Origin: Candidatus Competibacter denitrificans Run_A_D11
Lineage (GTDB): Bacteria; Pseudomonadota; Gammaproteobacteria; Competibacterales; Competibacteraceae
Assembly: GCF_001051235.1 (NCBI RefSeq)
Contig: NZ_CBTJ020000020.1
Span: forward strand, 248,001 to 312,000
Length of the DNA stretch: 64,000 nt
Reading direction: 5' to 3'
Shown: positions 36,712 through 47,514 of the stretch, in pieces
Layout of the letters: the number at the start of each line of letters is the position of its first letter
Numbering within the stretch: the first letter of the stretch is position 1
Position numbers and translations under genes: made by a program
The notes under the pieces: model-generated
Told to the model about the DNA's origin: nothing
What the model saw: the letters and a program-made list of their open reading frames with translations, nothing else
Databases searched by the model: none

Positions 36712-37502
36712 AAGTCTATCTCGATTTGTTGCGGCATGTGCTGGTGGGTGGAACCCGCAAACAAGATCGGACTGGCACCGGCACGTTGAGTGTTTTTGGG
36801 GCGCAATTGCGTTTCGATTTACGGGCTGGCTTTCCGCTCGTGACGACCAAGAAGCTTCATTTGCCGTCGATCATTCATGAATTGCTCTGGTTTTTGCGCG
36901 GTGACACTAACCTTCGGTATCTGCACGAGCACGGCGTGACGATCTGGGATGAGTGGGCCGATGAAACCGGAGATCTGGGACCGATTTACGGTAAGCAATG
37001 GACTGATTGGGAAACGAGCGATGGCCGACATATCGACCAGCTCGCCAATGCCATTGATCTTTTGCGCCGCGATCCGGATTCACGGCGGATTGTGGTATCG
37101 GCCTGGAACGTAGGTGAGCTGGCGCAAATGCGGCTGCTACCCTGCCATGTAATCTTTCAGTTTTATGTGGCTAACGGTGAATTATCGTGCCAGCTTTATC
37201 AGCGCAGTGCTGACCTGTTTCTTGGCGTGCCGTTCAACATCGCCAGCTACGCGCTGCTGACCCATTTGGTCGCGCAACAAACCGATTTACAGGTTGGAGA
37301 TTTCATCTGGACCGGCGGCGATTGCCACCTCTATCTCAATCATCAAGAGCAAGCACGCCTGCAACTGAGCCGCCAACCCTATCCCCTCCCGCAATTCGCG
37401 CTGCGGCGGCGGCCTCCGGCGCTGGCCGATTATCGTTACGAAGATTTCGAGATTTTGAATTATCAGGCCCATCCGCCGATCAAAGCAGCGGTGGCCGTTT
37501 AA
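36708..37502 (+). CDS. thyA: thymidylate synthase
   Basis: Methylates dUMP to dTMP with methylene-tetrahydrofolate. The 264-residue protein matches E. coli ThyA in length and motifs: [21 protein letters not shown], the catalytic Cys in [31 protein letters not shown] and DCHLYLNH, ending IKAAVAV. It overlaps the SLC5-kinase gene by ATGA and has no clear promoter of its own, so its translation depends on the upstream signalling genes. Its stop directly abuts the stop of the convergent DUF192 gene. Confidence 0.98.
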   Translation: MKVYLDLLRHVLVGGTRKQDRTGTGTLSVFGAQLRFDLRAGFPLVTTKKLHLPSIIHELLWFLRGDTNLRYLHEHGVTIWDEWADETGDLGPIYGKQWTDWETSDGRHIDQLANAIDLLRRDPDSRRIVVSAWNVGELAQMRLLPCHVIFQFYVANGELSCQLYQRSADLFLGVPFNIASYALLTHLVAQQTDLQVGDFIWTGGDCHLYLNHQEQARLQLSRQPYPLPQFALRRRPPALADYRYEDFEILNYQAHPPIKAAVAV

Positions 37503-39218
<1,716 letters not shown>

Positions 39219-39341
39219 AAAACTGGCCCCGTTTAACTTGTCCAAGCATGATCTTGACCCCTGCGGCAGCAGCACCGCCGTGACCCCGACTCGCCTAAAA
39301 GCCGCTCGCGACGCAGGACCAGCCATCAAAGAGGAACCCTC

Positions 39342-39692
39342 ATGGATCACATTTTGAGTTTTCTGATTCAAGACGCTATTGCCCAGCAGGCCGGCACCGC
39401 TTCCGCCGGCGAGATGGGCCTGTTGAATCTCCTGTTTCCCATCATTTTGATCGGCGCGTTTTATTTCCTGCTGATCCGCCCACAGACCAAGCGCGCCAAA
39501 GAGCACAAGCAAATGGTCGATGGGCTGAAAAAAGGTGACGAAATCGTTACCGGTGGTGGGGTGTTGGCCCGCATCACTGACGTAGGCGAAAACTTCGTCC
39601 AACTGGAAATCGCTGATGGCGTGCAAATCAAGGTTCAAAAACAAGCCGTCGGTTCGCTGATGCCCAAGGGCACCTATAAAGGCACTTTATAG
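39342..39692 (+). CDS. yajC: preprotein translocase subunit YajC
   Basis: A small inner-membrane partner of SecDF. The 116-residue protein has one membrane helix (LLNLLFPIILIGAFYFLLIRPQ) and the conserved RPQTKRAKEHKQMVDGLKKGDEIVTGGGV cytoplasmic domain. agaggaa precedes the ATG. It lies between tgt and secD, 39 bp before secD. Confidence 0.96.
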   Translation: MDHILSFLIQDAIAQQAGTASAGEMGLLNLLFPIILIGAFYFLLIRPQTKRAKEHKQMVDGLKKGDEIVTGGGVLARITDVGENFVQLEIADGVQIKVQKQAVGSLMPKGTYKGTL

Positions 39693-39731
39693 CCGCGCCT
39701 CGACCGGCACCCACGCGGGAATTATCGTTTC

Positions 39732-41603
39732 ATGTCCAGTCCGCATGTCCTGAACCAATACCCTTGGTGGAAATATCTGCTGATCGGCCTGATCATCTTT
39801 TGGGGCCTGATCTTTGCGCTACCGAACCTGTTCGGTGAAGATCCCTCGGTGCAGATTTCTGGCGCGCGCGCCAATATCCCCATCGATACCGCCTTTCAAA
39901 GTCGGGTTGCCTCGGTGCTTGACACCGAAAAGCTGCCCCATAAGCGGCTGGAGCTTGAGGCTGACCGCTTGCTGATTCGTTTCGCCGACTCCGAGCAACA
40001 GCTTAAGGCGGCCGATCTGCTCAAGGAACGGCTGGGACGCGATTACATCGTCGCACTCAACTTGGCTTCCGCAGCACCGTCCTTTTTGCGGGCATTGGGA
40101 TTGAATCCCATGTACCTCGGTCTGGATCTTCGTGGTGGCGTGCATTTTTTGATGCAAGTCGATATGGCTGCGACGGTCAAGCAAGTCGAAGACAGCTACG
40201 TGGATGAAATCCGTAACCAATTACGCAATGAGAAGGTGCAGTACACCTCCGTGGGCCGCATGGCCACCGGTGGCGTGCAGGTTGAGTTCAAAGACACCGC
40301 CGAACGCGATAAGGGTGCTCAATTACTGCGCAAAAGTTTGAATAATCTGCAACAGAGTCAAACCGGGGAACTTAGCCTGAAGCTGACCCTTGGCGAACCC
40401 GAAATTAAGGAAAAGCGTGATTTCGCCCTGCAACAGAACATCACGACCTTGCGCAATCGGGTCAACGAATTGGGCGTCGCCGAGCCGATCATCCAGCAAC
40501 AAGGCAGCGACCGGATTGTGGTGCAATTGCCCGGCGTCCAAGATACCGCGCGCGCCAAGGAAATCCTGGGGGCGACTGCCACCCTGGAATTCCGCTTAGC
40601 CGACGAAGAGAACGACTGGAACCAAGCAGCCGCGAATAACCGCGTCCCGATCAATTCGCGACTCTACAAGGATCGCCAAGGTCGGCCGGTGTTGCTGCAA
40701 AAGCGCGTGATGCTGACCGGCGACTCCATCGTCGATGCCTCCTCCGGTCTTGATCAGCAAAGCGGTGGCCCAGCGGTATTTATCTCGTTGGATGGCAAAG
40801 GCGCCAAGCGGATGGAAGACGGTACCAAGGACAACATCGGCAAGCGGATGGCGGTCGTCTTCATCGAAAACAAGACCGAAACCAAGCGTGTAGATGGTGA
40901 GGTCAAAAAGAGCGCCTACACCATTGAGGAAGTGATCAACGTCGCCACGATCCGCGACCGACTGGGGCGGCGTTTCCAGATCACCGGACTCGATAGTACC
41001 CGTGAAGCCCGTGATCTCGCCCTGTTACTGCGTGCGGGCGCCCTGGTCAGCCCCATCGAAATCATTGAGGAGCGCACGGTCGGCCCCAGCGCCGGTAAGG
41101 AAAATATCGCCCAGGGTTTCCGGGCTGCCGCCATCTCGCTATTAGTGATCGCTGCGTTCATGACCTGGCGTTACAAAACCTTCGGTTTGATCGCCTCCGC
41201 TGCGTTGGTCGCCAACGTGGTGCTGCTCATTGCGGCGTTGTCGCTGTTGCAGGCTACCCTGACGTTGCCCGGCATTGCTGGTATCGTCCTGACCATGGGC
41301 ATGGCGGTGGATGCCAACGTTTTGATCTATGAACGTATCCGGGAAGAGCTACGCAACGGTAATAGCCCGCAGGCGGCTATTCACGCCGGCTTTGACCGAG
41401 CATTCGACACCATCCTGGACTCTAACCTGACGACTTTGATCGCCGCGATCATGCTGTTTGGGTTCGGAACCGGCCCGATCAAAGGCTTTGCGGTGACGCT
41501 GAGCATCGGCATTCTGACCTCGATGTTTACCGCCGTCACCGGATCGCGTGCCTTGGTCAATCTTCTTTATGGCGGCCGCAAGCTGCAAAAACTGAACGTC
41601 TGA
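39732..41603 (+). CDS. secD: protein translocase subunit SecD
   Basis: With SecF it uses the proton gradient to complete protein export. The 623-residue protein has an N-terminal helix (YLLIGLIIFWGLIFALPNLF), the D1 motif LGLDLRGGVHFLMQVD, the large periplasmic P1 region with RNRVNELGVAEPIIQQQG, and RND-type C-terminal helices with GMAVDANVLIYERIREELRNG (the proton-relay Asp). Length and motifs are those of gammaproteobacterial SecD. Confidence 0.98.
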   Translation: MSSPHVLNQYPWWKYLLIGLIIFWGLIFALPNLFGEDPSVQISGARANIPIDTAFQSRVASVLDTEKLPHKRLELEADRLLIRFADSEQQLKAADLLKERLGRDYIVALNLASAAPSFLRALGLNPMYLGLDLRGGVHFLMQVDMAATVKQVEDSYVDEIRNQLRNEKVQYTSVGRMATGGVQVEFKDTAERDKGAQLLRKSLNNLQQSQTGELSLKLTLGEPEIKEKRDFALQQNITTLRNRVNELGVAEPIIQQQGSDRIVVQLPGVQDTARAKEILGATATLEFRLADEENDWNQAAANNRVPINSRLYKDRQGRPVLLQKRVMLTGDSIVDASSGLDQQSGGPAVFISLDGKGAKRMEDGTKDNIGKRMAVVFIENKTETKRVDGEVKKSAYTIEEVINVATIRDRLGRRFQITGLDSTREARDLALLLRAGALVSPIEIIEERTVGPSAGKENIAQGFRAAAISLLVIAAFMTWRYKTFGLIASAALVANVVLLIAALSLLQATLTLPGIAGIVLTMGMAVDANVLIYERIREELRNGNSPQAAIHAGFDRAFDTILDSNLTTLIAAIMLFGFGTGPIKGFAVTLSIGILTSMFTAVTGSRALVNLLYGGRKLQKLNV

Positions 41604-41622
41604 GGACTGGAGGGATACCGTT

Positions 41623-42564
41623 ATGTGGCGTTTCAGTCTCTACAATACCAATATCGATTTTCTGCGCTGGCGCAAGCTGGCCATGATCTGGTCCGTTGCG
41701 GTCTTATTGATTGCGATCATGGCGCTGTTGGTGCGTGGCATGAACTTGGGCTTGGATTTCACTGGTGGCACCGTACTCGAAGTCCAATACCCACAGCCGG
41801 TGGAAATTCCCCAGATCCGAGACACGCTGGCTAAAGCCGGCTTCCCAGACGCTCAGACCCAGCATTTCGGCACATCTCGGGATGTGTTAATCCGCATTCC
41901 GCCCCACGCCGAGCAGAGCAACGCCGCCACCTTGAGCAACAGTATCTTGCACGCCCTACAAGCGGCTGAAGGTGGGGCTGGTGCCAGTTTGGCACGGGCG
42001 GAATTCGTCGGTCCCCAAGTCGGTCAGGAATTGGTCGAACAAGGCGGACTGGCTGCGCTGGGTGCCCTGGCGGGAATTCTGATTTACGTCATGTTTCGCT
42101 TTGAATGGCGCCTAGCGGTCGGCACCATTGCCGCCACCGTCCACGATGTGCTGTTCACTATCGGCTGGTTTTCGCTCTTTCAAATCGAGTTCGATTTGAC
42201 GGTGCTGGCTGCCGTGCTTGCGGTCATTGGTTATTCGGTCAATGACACCGTGGTGGTGCTGGATCGTATCCGTGAAAACTTCCGCAAACGGCGTAAAGGT
42301 TCCGCTATGGAGATCATGAACCTGTCAATCAACGAAACGCTCTCACGCACGATCATGACCAGTTTTGTAACGCTGCTCTCGGTGATCGTCATGTACTTCT
42401 TCGGGGGGAGCGTGATGCGCGGCTTTTCAATCGCGATGATTATCGGGATCGTGGTCGGGACTTACTCGTCGATCTATATCGCAAGTGCTACGGCGCTTTA
42501 TCTGGGAATCAGCCGCGAGGATTTGTTGCCCCGCGCCAAGGAAACGGCCGACGACCATCCCTAA
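41623..42564 (+). CDS. secF: protein translocase subunit SecF
   Basis: The 313-residue partner of SecD with about six membrane helices. Motifs: GLDFTGGTVLEVQYP, the FVGPQVGQELVEQG region and VIGYSVNDTVVVLDRIRENFRK (the conserved Asp and Arg). It starts 19 bp after secD and ends the tgt-yajC-secDF operon; a GC-rich stem-loop follows. Confidence 0.98.
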   Translation: MWRFSLYNTNIDFLRWRKLAMIWSVAVLLIAIMALLVRGMNLGLDFTGGTVLEVQYPQPVEIPQIRDTLAKAGFPDAQTQHFGTSRDVLIRIPPHAEQSNAATLSNSILHALQAAEGGAGASLARAEFVGPQVGQELVEQGGLAALGALAGILIYVMFRFEWRLAVGTIAATVHDVLFTIGWFSLFQIEFDLTVLAAVLAVIGYSVNDTVVVLDRIRENFRKRRKGSAMEIMNLSINETLSRTIMTSFVTLLSVIVMYFFGGSVMRGFSIAMIIGIVVGTYSSIYIASATALYLGISREDLLPRAKETADDHP

Positions 42565-42571
42565 AACAAGC

Positions 42572-42594
42572 GAGGGAGGCTTTTGGCCTCCCTC
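42572..42594 (+). terminator. stem-loop after secF
   Basis: gagggaggc (42572-42580) and gcctccctc (42586-42594) form a perfect 9-bp stem with loop ttttg, 8 bases after the secF stop. A T-run after the stem is absent. It lies between convergent genes, so it may act on both strands. Confidence 0.65.
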
Positions 42595-42632
42595 ACACCT
42601 AGAGCGCTGGTAAGGGCGCAAAATGAAAATTT

Positions 42633-42950
42633 TTAGAGGCTGGCGCGCAACTGGGCAAAGGGATCGGCTTCATCCACTTGCGGGATTACAAGTTTTACTT
42701 GGGTGCTATCTTCGTGGCGCAGATGATCACTTTCCACACCTCGCAGCACCAAGCGTGCCCAAGCCGCCGCAATCAGCCATAGCAGAGCACCCATTGCCAC
42801 CGCTCCGCCTATGCCGTTCACCAGGCCATAAGTGATACTGGCCAAGCTGCTCAGCCAAAAAACGCTGATGGGAGCAGCAGTATAAGAAGCACAACCATGA
42901 CGGACGACAGCCGCAGGAGGCATAATGACGCTAAGTAAGGTTCTTTTCAT
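42633..42950 (-). CDS. small membrane protein of unknown function
   Basis: A 105-residue protein not recognised. An aaagga lies 8 bases before ATG 42950, a strong start signal. A basic N-terminus (MKRTLLSV) is followed by a hydrophobic region with about two helices (ISVFWLSSLASITYGLVNGIGG; VAMGALLWLIAAAWARLVL) and a hydrophilic C-terminus (VESDHLRHEDSTQVKLVIPQVDEADPF). It is divergent from the tail-anchored response regulator and could relate to it. The good SD and protein-like layout favour a real gene; no family is assigned. Confidence 0.6.
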   Translation of the reverse strand: MKRTLLSVIMPPAAVVRHGCASYTAAPISVFWLSSLASITYGLVNGIGGAVAMGALLWLIAAAWARLVLRGVESDHLRHEDSTQVKLVIPQVDEADPFAQLRASL

Positions 42951-43066
42951 CACAGAATTCCTTTAAGGGGTTTAAATCCAAGGGATGTCGACCGAAAAGC
43001 GGCAACAAAACTTCAGAGGGGATACAATCCATCGTCTTATAGGGTAGCTTCCAGCTCAGTTATAAC

Positions 43067-43095
43067 TATAATTTGGTTTTCTCGCAATTGCGAGA
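43067..43095 (+). promoter_or_regulatory. probable promoter -10 and 5' leader hairpin of the response-regulator gene
   Basis: A consensus TATAAT lies at 43067-43072 with only a weak -35. Eight bases later the 16-base palindrome tctcgcaattgcgaga (43080-43095) is followed by cgttttttgttt. If transcription starts near 43079, the mRNA would begin with a hairpin and U-run, like a terminator or a 5' stabiliser. The gene start is about 100 bases downstream, after a cggagg SD. Confidence 0.4.
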
Positions 43096-43191
43096 CGTTT
43101 TTTGTTTGTCCAGAGCCATCCCTTTTAGGGGGTTAGCGATAAACCGCATTGCGTTCAAAGCGAATAACTTTCATGCCGTCGGAGGTTTTGC

Positions 43192-44406
43192 ATGAACATC
43201 AAAAAAGCGCTGGTGGTGGACGATTCCAAAGTCGCCCACTTGACCTTACGCAAGCTATTGCTCGAGCGCAGCATCGAAGTGGATTGGGTAGGATCAGGCG
43301 AAGATTGCATTAAATATCTGGACAACAAAAAACCCGACATCATTTTTATGGACGTGATGATGCCGGGAATGGACGGCTTTGAGACCAGCCGGGCGATTAC
43401 CGGCCAACATCGGGGAAACTCACCGCCCATCATCATGTGTTCGGCCAATGCGACGGATGAAGACAAGCGCGATGCCAAAGAAAGCGGCGCGATCAGCTTC
43501 CTCTCCAAGCCCTATACACCTGACCAATTAGATGCAGTTTTACAATCGGTCGGTGAAGGGACAGCCGCGATCTCCACGGCAGAAGGGGCTACACCCTCGG
43601 CCCCCTCGGTTTCTCTACCCCCCTTGGTCGAGAAACAAGTCGAAAAAGCATCAGCCCCTTCGCTCCCCGTTACGCCAATTCCTGCTGCACCCACTCCGCC
43701 CGCTCCAGCACCGGCTGCACTGCCCCCTCAAGTGGTTGCTTCGGTACCGGCCCTAACCGCTGGGGAAATCGAGCAAATCGCCGAACGGGCTGCTTGGGCC
43801 GCCGCCGAAAAAGTGGCGCGCGACATCATTCAAGAATTGGTGCCCAACCTGGCCGAAGAAGTGGCTACCCAGACTGCCCGTAGCGTTTCCGAAGATTTAG
43901 GCCGACGAGCGGCACATGCAGCGGTACGCGCTGCCCAGGAAGCCGCCAAACAAGTTGCTACGGAAATCGCGCGTGGGACTGCCGAACGCACAGCCCGCAC
44001 CACTGCTCAGGAAAGCGCGCGCGCTGTCGCCGAGCAGGCTGCCCGCGAGGTCAGCGAAGGCGTGTCTCAGCGCAATGTCGCGCGTGGGTTGGAAATCAAC
44101 CGCGATGAGCTGTTTAAAGAAATCGAAACCCAGATTAGCCAAAAGAGCAAGGATGCCTTGGTCCTGTTCACCGGCAGCCAGGACTTCAAGCAACAGATCG
44201 TGCAAATGGTCCGTCCCGGTATCCAGCCGGTCATTGAGGCTATCGCTCGTGAAACCAGTGAACGATCCATCCAGCAAGCGGCGGCTGATTTTGCTAGTGA
44301 TGCGGGTGGTTCTGGGAAAGGCGGTGGTTTGGCCCTGATAGTCGGTATCGTGGCTTTATTGTGCGCAGTCGGCGCATTGCTGGGTCAGATTTTCAAGCTG
44401 TTTTAA
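43192..44406 (+). CDS. response regulator with Ala-rich coiled region and C-terminal membrane anchor
   Basis: A 404-residue protein. An N-terminal receiver domain (about 1-122) has VVDDSK, IIFMDVMMPGMDG (phospho-acceptor Asp), MCSANAT and LSKPY. A Pro-rich linker (VSLPPLVEKQ ... TPPAPAPAALPPQ) follows, then about 180 residues of Ala/Glu/Arg-rich helix (AERAAWAAAEKVARDI; AAHAAVRAAQEAAKQVATEIARGTAERTARTTAQ) and a final membrane helix (LALIVGIVALLCAVGALLGQIF) four residues from the end. So phosphorylation would act on a tail-anchored, probably oligomeric protein. No known output domain is seen. It faces the CheB-CheR gene. Confidence 0.85.
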   Translation: MNIKKALVVDDSKVAHLTLRKLLLERSIEVDWVGSGEDCIKYLDNKKPDIIFMDVMMPGMDGFETSRAITGQHRGNSPPIIMCSANATDEDKRDAKESGAISFLSKPYTPDQLDAVLQSVGEGTAAISTAEGATPSAPSVSLPPLVEKQVEKASAPSLPVTPIPAAPTPPAPAPAALPPQVVASVPALTAGEIEQIAERAAWAAAEKVARDIIQELVPNLAEEVATQTARSVSEDLGRRAAHAAVRAAQEAAKQVATEIARGTAERTARTTAQESARAVAEQAAREVSEGVSQRNVARGLEINRDELFKEIETQISQKSKDALVLFTGSQDFKQQIVQMVRPGIQPVIEAIARETSERSIQQAAADFASDAGGSGKGGGLALIVGIVALLCAVGALLGQIFKLF

Positions 44407-44412
44407 GGGATC

Positions 44413-44442
44413 GCTGCCGCTTGGTATCGCCCAGGCGGCAGC
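44413..44442 (+). terminator. strong stem-loop after the tail-anchored response regulator
   Basis: gctgccgcttgg (44413-44424) pairs with ccaggcggcagc (44431-44442): 12 bp including one G-U pair, loop tatcgc, starting 6 bases after the stop. A short T-containing stretch (ttgccttc) follows. It lies between convergent genes. Confidence 0.65.
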
Positions 44443-44538
44443 TTGCCTTCAGCGTGTTGAGGGCAAGCCGCATCGCTATCCCCTGTCCAGATAAAGATCT
44501 CGGCACAAATTGAGCTTCTTGAATACCGACAGCGGCTA

Positions 44539-47502
44539 TTAGAGAGGCGACGCGCTTTCCGCGACAGCGGAGACTGCCTGCAAAACTCCCAGTACCTTGA
44601 CTACAGATCCGTCCCGCATCACCGGCCAACCAATCGTCCGCACCCAGCGCCGCTGACCTTTAGCGGTCACAATCTCCAGCGTGTGATCGTAAGCCGTACC
44701 CTCATCACGAGCCTGTTGAAACGCTGACGCAATGACGGGGCGATGTTCCGGTACATAAAACTGGATACTTTCCTCCATGGAAGGTTGACGATCTGGCTCT
44801 AATTGATGGATGTGGAAAGTTTCCTTCGACCAACCATACGCGCCAGTGGCTGGTATGAACCACCAATTACCCAGCCCGGTCAGGTGAATGATTTCCTTTA
44901 AGGTCATCTCCTGTTCGGCTAGGGTTTGCTCGATTTCCTTGAAGCTGCTGATTTCGATAAACGAAAGGACGGTGCCGGAAAACGTCTTTGGCCCCACCGT
45001 GTAGGGCACCACTCGCATTCGGTACCGGCGTCCTTCGTGGGTACGCACTTCCCGTTCAATAGATTGCCCACTGTCTTGCACTTCGCGCATCAGGCGGATG
45101 GGATCACAGTCGGTGAGATAGTGTGAGATATAGGTAACTGGCCGACCGATATCGCTCTCCAAAAGCTTGAAAAGATTTGTAATTTTTGGTGAGAAACGCC
45201 GTACTTCGAGATTTTCGTCAAGCAGGAGATGGATGATCTCTTGGGCGCTTAACAGATTCTCAACATCGTTGTTGAGTTCGGTCAATTCCATAATCTTGCT
45301 CTGATATTCGGTATTGACCGTAAACAATTCCTCGTTAGTGGATTGCAACTCTTCGTTAGTGGATTGCAGCTCTTCATTGCTGGCCAATAATTCTTCGTTG
45401 GTGGCCTGCAATTCTTCGTTAGAGGTTTCCAGTTCTTCGATGGTGGCTTGCAGGTTCTCGCGGGTAAATTGCAAGTCTTGCTCCAGATCCCGCAATCGCT
45501 CTTCGGTTGCCTTGGAAAAGTCGTAGGACTGGATGCTGGGATCGGTTTCGACCACCTCGTTCTTTTTAATCTCTTCGACAAACACCGCCACCAGAGGCTC
45601 CTGGCCTTTTTTCTCCGGCAACGGGCGGATTCGCAGATCAACCACACGGATACTACCTTCCTGCGGCAGGCGGATATTGGCAAAGCGCAGCTCCTGACGC
45701 TGACGGAAGACTTTTTGAATGCCGGTAGTCAAGGGAATGGCCAGTTCCCGCACCGCCATTTTCGAGATGTCGTTCACCACTTTGCCCGAAGGCAGCCGAA
45801 AGTAACCGCCCGTATCGCCCAAGACATGCATCACTTCCAACTGGGCGTTGACGATCACCGCCAGCGGGATGTAATCCTTGGTGATGGTTTCCAGAAACCG
45901 CTCCAGCATCCGCTCTTCCTCACTCAGCCGAAGCATCCGCCGGGCGCCGGCAAATTGGCCGCGTAGATCGCGCGAGCGGGTATCGGTGGCGGATAGCAGG
46001 TGGGTCGCATCGGGTAGCGGCTTAAGGCGCCCTTTGGAGCGATACAGCTTCCACTTCGGATCAATGGCATCGAAATAATCGGTCATATCACCGGTCGTTT
46101 CGCTGGTGCCCAGCATCAAAATTCCGCCGGGATTCAGCGAAAAATTGAAAAACTCCAAAACTTTACGTTGCAGAATGGGTTGAAGATAAATCAGCAGGTT
46201 GCGGCAACTGATCAGGGCGATATTGGTGAATGGAGGGTCTTTGATCAGATTGTGCTGGGCAAAAACTACCATCTCTCGGATGTTGCGGGCAATCTGAAAA
46301 TTGTCTTCTTTCTTGTAGAAATATTTGGACAGCAGGCGCGGTGAAACATCAGCGGCGATACTCTCAGGAAAACAGCCGTTGGCGGCAAACTGAATCGCAT
46401 CACGGTCGATATCGGTGGCAAAGACTTTGACATCATGGGATAAACCCAGCAGCTCCATGGTTTCACGGGCCAAAATGGCCAAACTGTAGGCTTCCTCACC
46501 GGTTGAGCAGCCAGCGACCCAGAAGCGAACCTCGCGGCTACTCGCACTTTTGAGAATATCCGGTAAGCCGAATTGGGCAAGATGATCAAATGCCTCCTGA
46601 TCGCGGAAAAAACTGGTGACCCCGATGAGCAATTCACGGTACAGCGCCACCACTTCGCCAGGATGGCTGGAAAGAAAGGTGACGTATTCCTTGATATCGT
46701 CGGTCTGGTTGATGGTCATGCGGCGCTCGATGCGTCGGGTGACCGTGCTGGGCTTGTAGAAGGTGAAATCGACCTTACACTTCTCGCGCAAAATGGCAAA
46801 AATGCGGGTCAGGCCCTGCTCGTCGCTCAATAAGGTTTCGGAACGTTCAACCTTGGTGATGTAGGGGTGCTTGGCGAACGAGAGCAACTGGCCCGGCATA
46901 CTATCCGGTGGCAAGACGAAATCGGCCAGCCCGGTGGCGATGGCCGCGCGCGGCATACCATCGAACTTGGCGCTTTCCTCGTTTTGCACCATCACCATGC
47001 CGCCATATTCCTTGATGGCGCGTACCCCTCGAGTTCCGTCGCTGCCGGTACCGGACAGGATAATAGCCACGGCCTTTTCATTCTGATCCTCGGCCAACGA
47101 GCGCAAAAAGACATCAATCGGCAAATTGATGCCCTTACTGTGATCCTGCTCGCTGAGTAACAGCTTGCCATGAAAAATCGTCAGATTCTTCTTGGGCGGG
47201 ATCAAATACACATGATCCGGCAATACCAGCATCCCATCCTCGGCCCGGTGTACCGGCATTGCGGTCTTTTTTGAAAGCAACTCGACCATCAGGCTTTTAT
47301 AGTCGGGCGACAGGTGCTGAATCACGATGAAACTGAGACCACTTTCCGGTGGCATGTGGCTGAAAAAAGCCTCAATAGCCTCCAAACCGCCGGCCGAAGC
47401 GCCTACGGCCACGTAGTGGGTGGGCACCGTTACGGGCATCAATAAACTATCGACTCGGGTTTCCGAGACATCCTTTTTGGGCTTGTCGCCGCTCTTCTTC
47501 AT
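44539..47502 (-). CDS. CheB-CheR-PAS fusion chemotaxis-type protein
   Basis: A 987-residue soluble protein. The CheB methylesterase domain (about 30-215) has VGASAGGLEAIEAF (Ser), VIQHLSP (His) and LSGTGSDGTRGV (Asp), with no receiver in front. The CheR methyltransferase (about 225-490) has VTRRIERRM, WVAGCSTGEEAYSLAIL and LISCRNLLIY. A PAS-like segment follows, then a long repetitive coiled coil (TSNEELQATNEELLASNEELQ) and two PAS domains, the last at the C-terminus (GLGNWWFIPATGAYGWS). No kinase domain follows, unlike some relatives. It starts 12 bp after lipA with gaggg overlapping the lipA stop, so it may be co-transcribed. No MCP or CheA is in the window. Confidence 0.93.
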   Translation of the reverse strand: MKKSGDKPKKDVSETRVDSLLMPVTVPTHYVAVGASAGGLEAIEAFFSHMPPESGLSFIVIQHLSPDYKSLMVELLSKKTAMPVHRAEDGMLVLPDHVYLIPPKKNLTIFHGKLLLSEQDHSKGINLPIDVFLRSLAEDQNEKAVAIILSGTGSDGTRGVRAIKEYGGMVMVQNEESAKFDGMPRAAIATGLADFVLPPDSMPGQLLSFAKHPYITKVERSETLLSDEQGLTRIFAILREKCKVDFTFYKPSTVTRRIERRMTINQTDDIKEYVTFLSSHPGEVVALYRELLIGVTSFFRDQEAFDHLAQFGLPDILKSASSREVRFWVAGCSTGEEAYSLAILARETMELLGLSHDVKVFATDIDRDAIQFAANGCFPESIAADVSPRLLSKYFYKKEDNFQIARNIREMVVFAQHNLIKDPPFTNIALISCRNLLIYLQPILQRKVLEFFNFSLNPGGILMLGTSETTGDMTDYFDAIDPKWKLYRSKGRLKPLPDATHLLSATDTRSRDLRGQFAGARRMLRLSEEERMLERFLETITKDYIPLAVIVNAQLEVMHVLGDTGGYFRLPSGKVVNDISKMAVRELAIPLTTGIQKVFRQRQELRFANIRLPQEGSIRVVDLRIRPLPEKKGQEPLVAVFVEEIKKNEVVETDPSIQSYDFSKATEERLRDLEQDLQFTRENLQATIEELETSNEELQATNEELLASNEELQSTNEELQSTNEELFTVNTEYQSKIMELTELNNDVENLLSAQEIIHLLLDENLEVRRFSPKITNLFKLLESDIGRPVTYISHYLTDCDPIRLMREVQDSGQSIEREVRTHEGRRYRMRVVPYTVGPKTFSGTVLSFIEISSFKEIEQTLAEQEMTLKEIIHLTGLGNWWFIPATGAYGWSKETFHIHQLEPDRQPSMEESIQFYVPEHRPVIASAFQQARDEGTAYDHTLEIVTAKGQRRWVRTIGWPVMRDGSVVKVLGVLQAVSAVAESASPL

Positions 47503-47514
47503 GCTGAAAAACCC

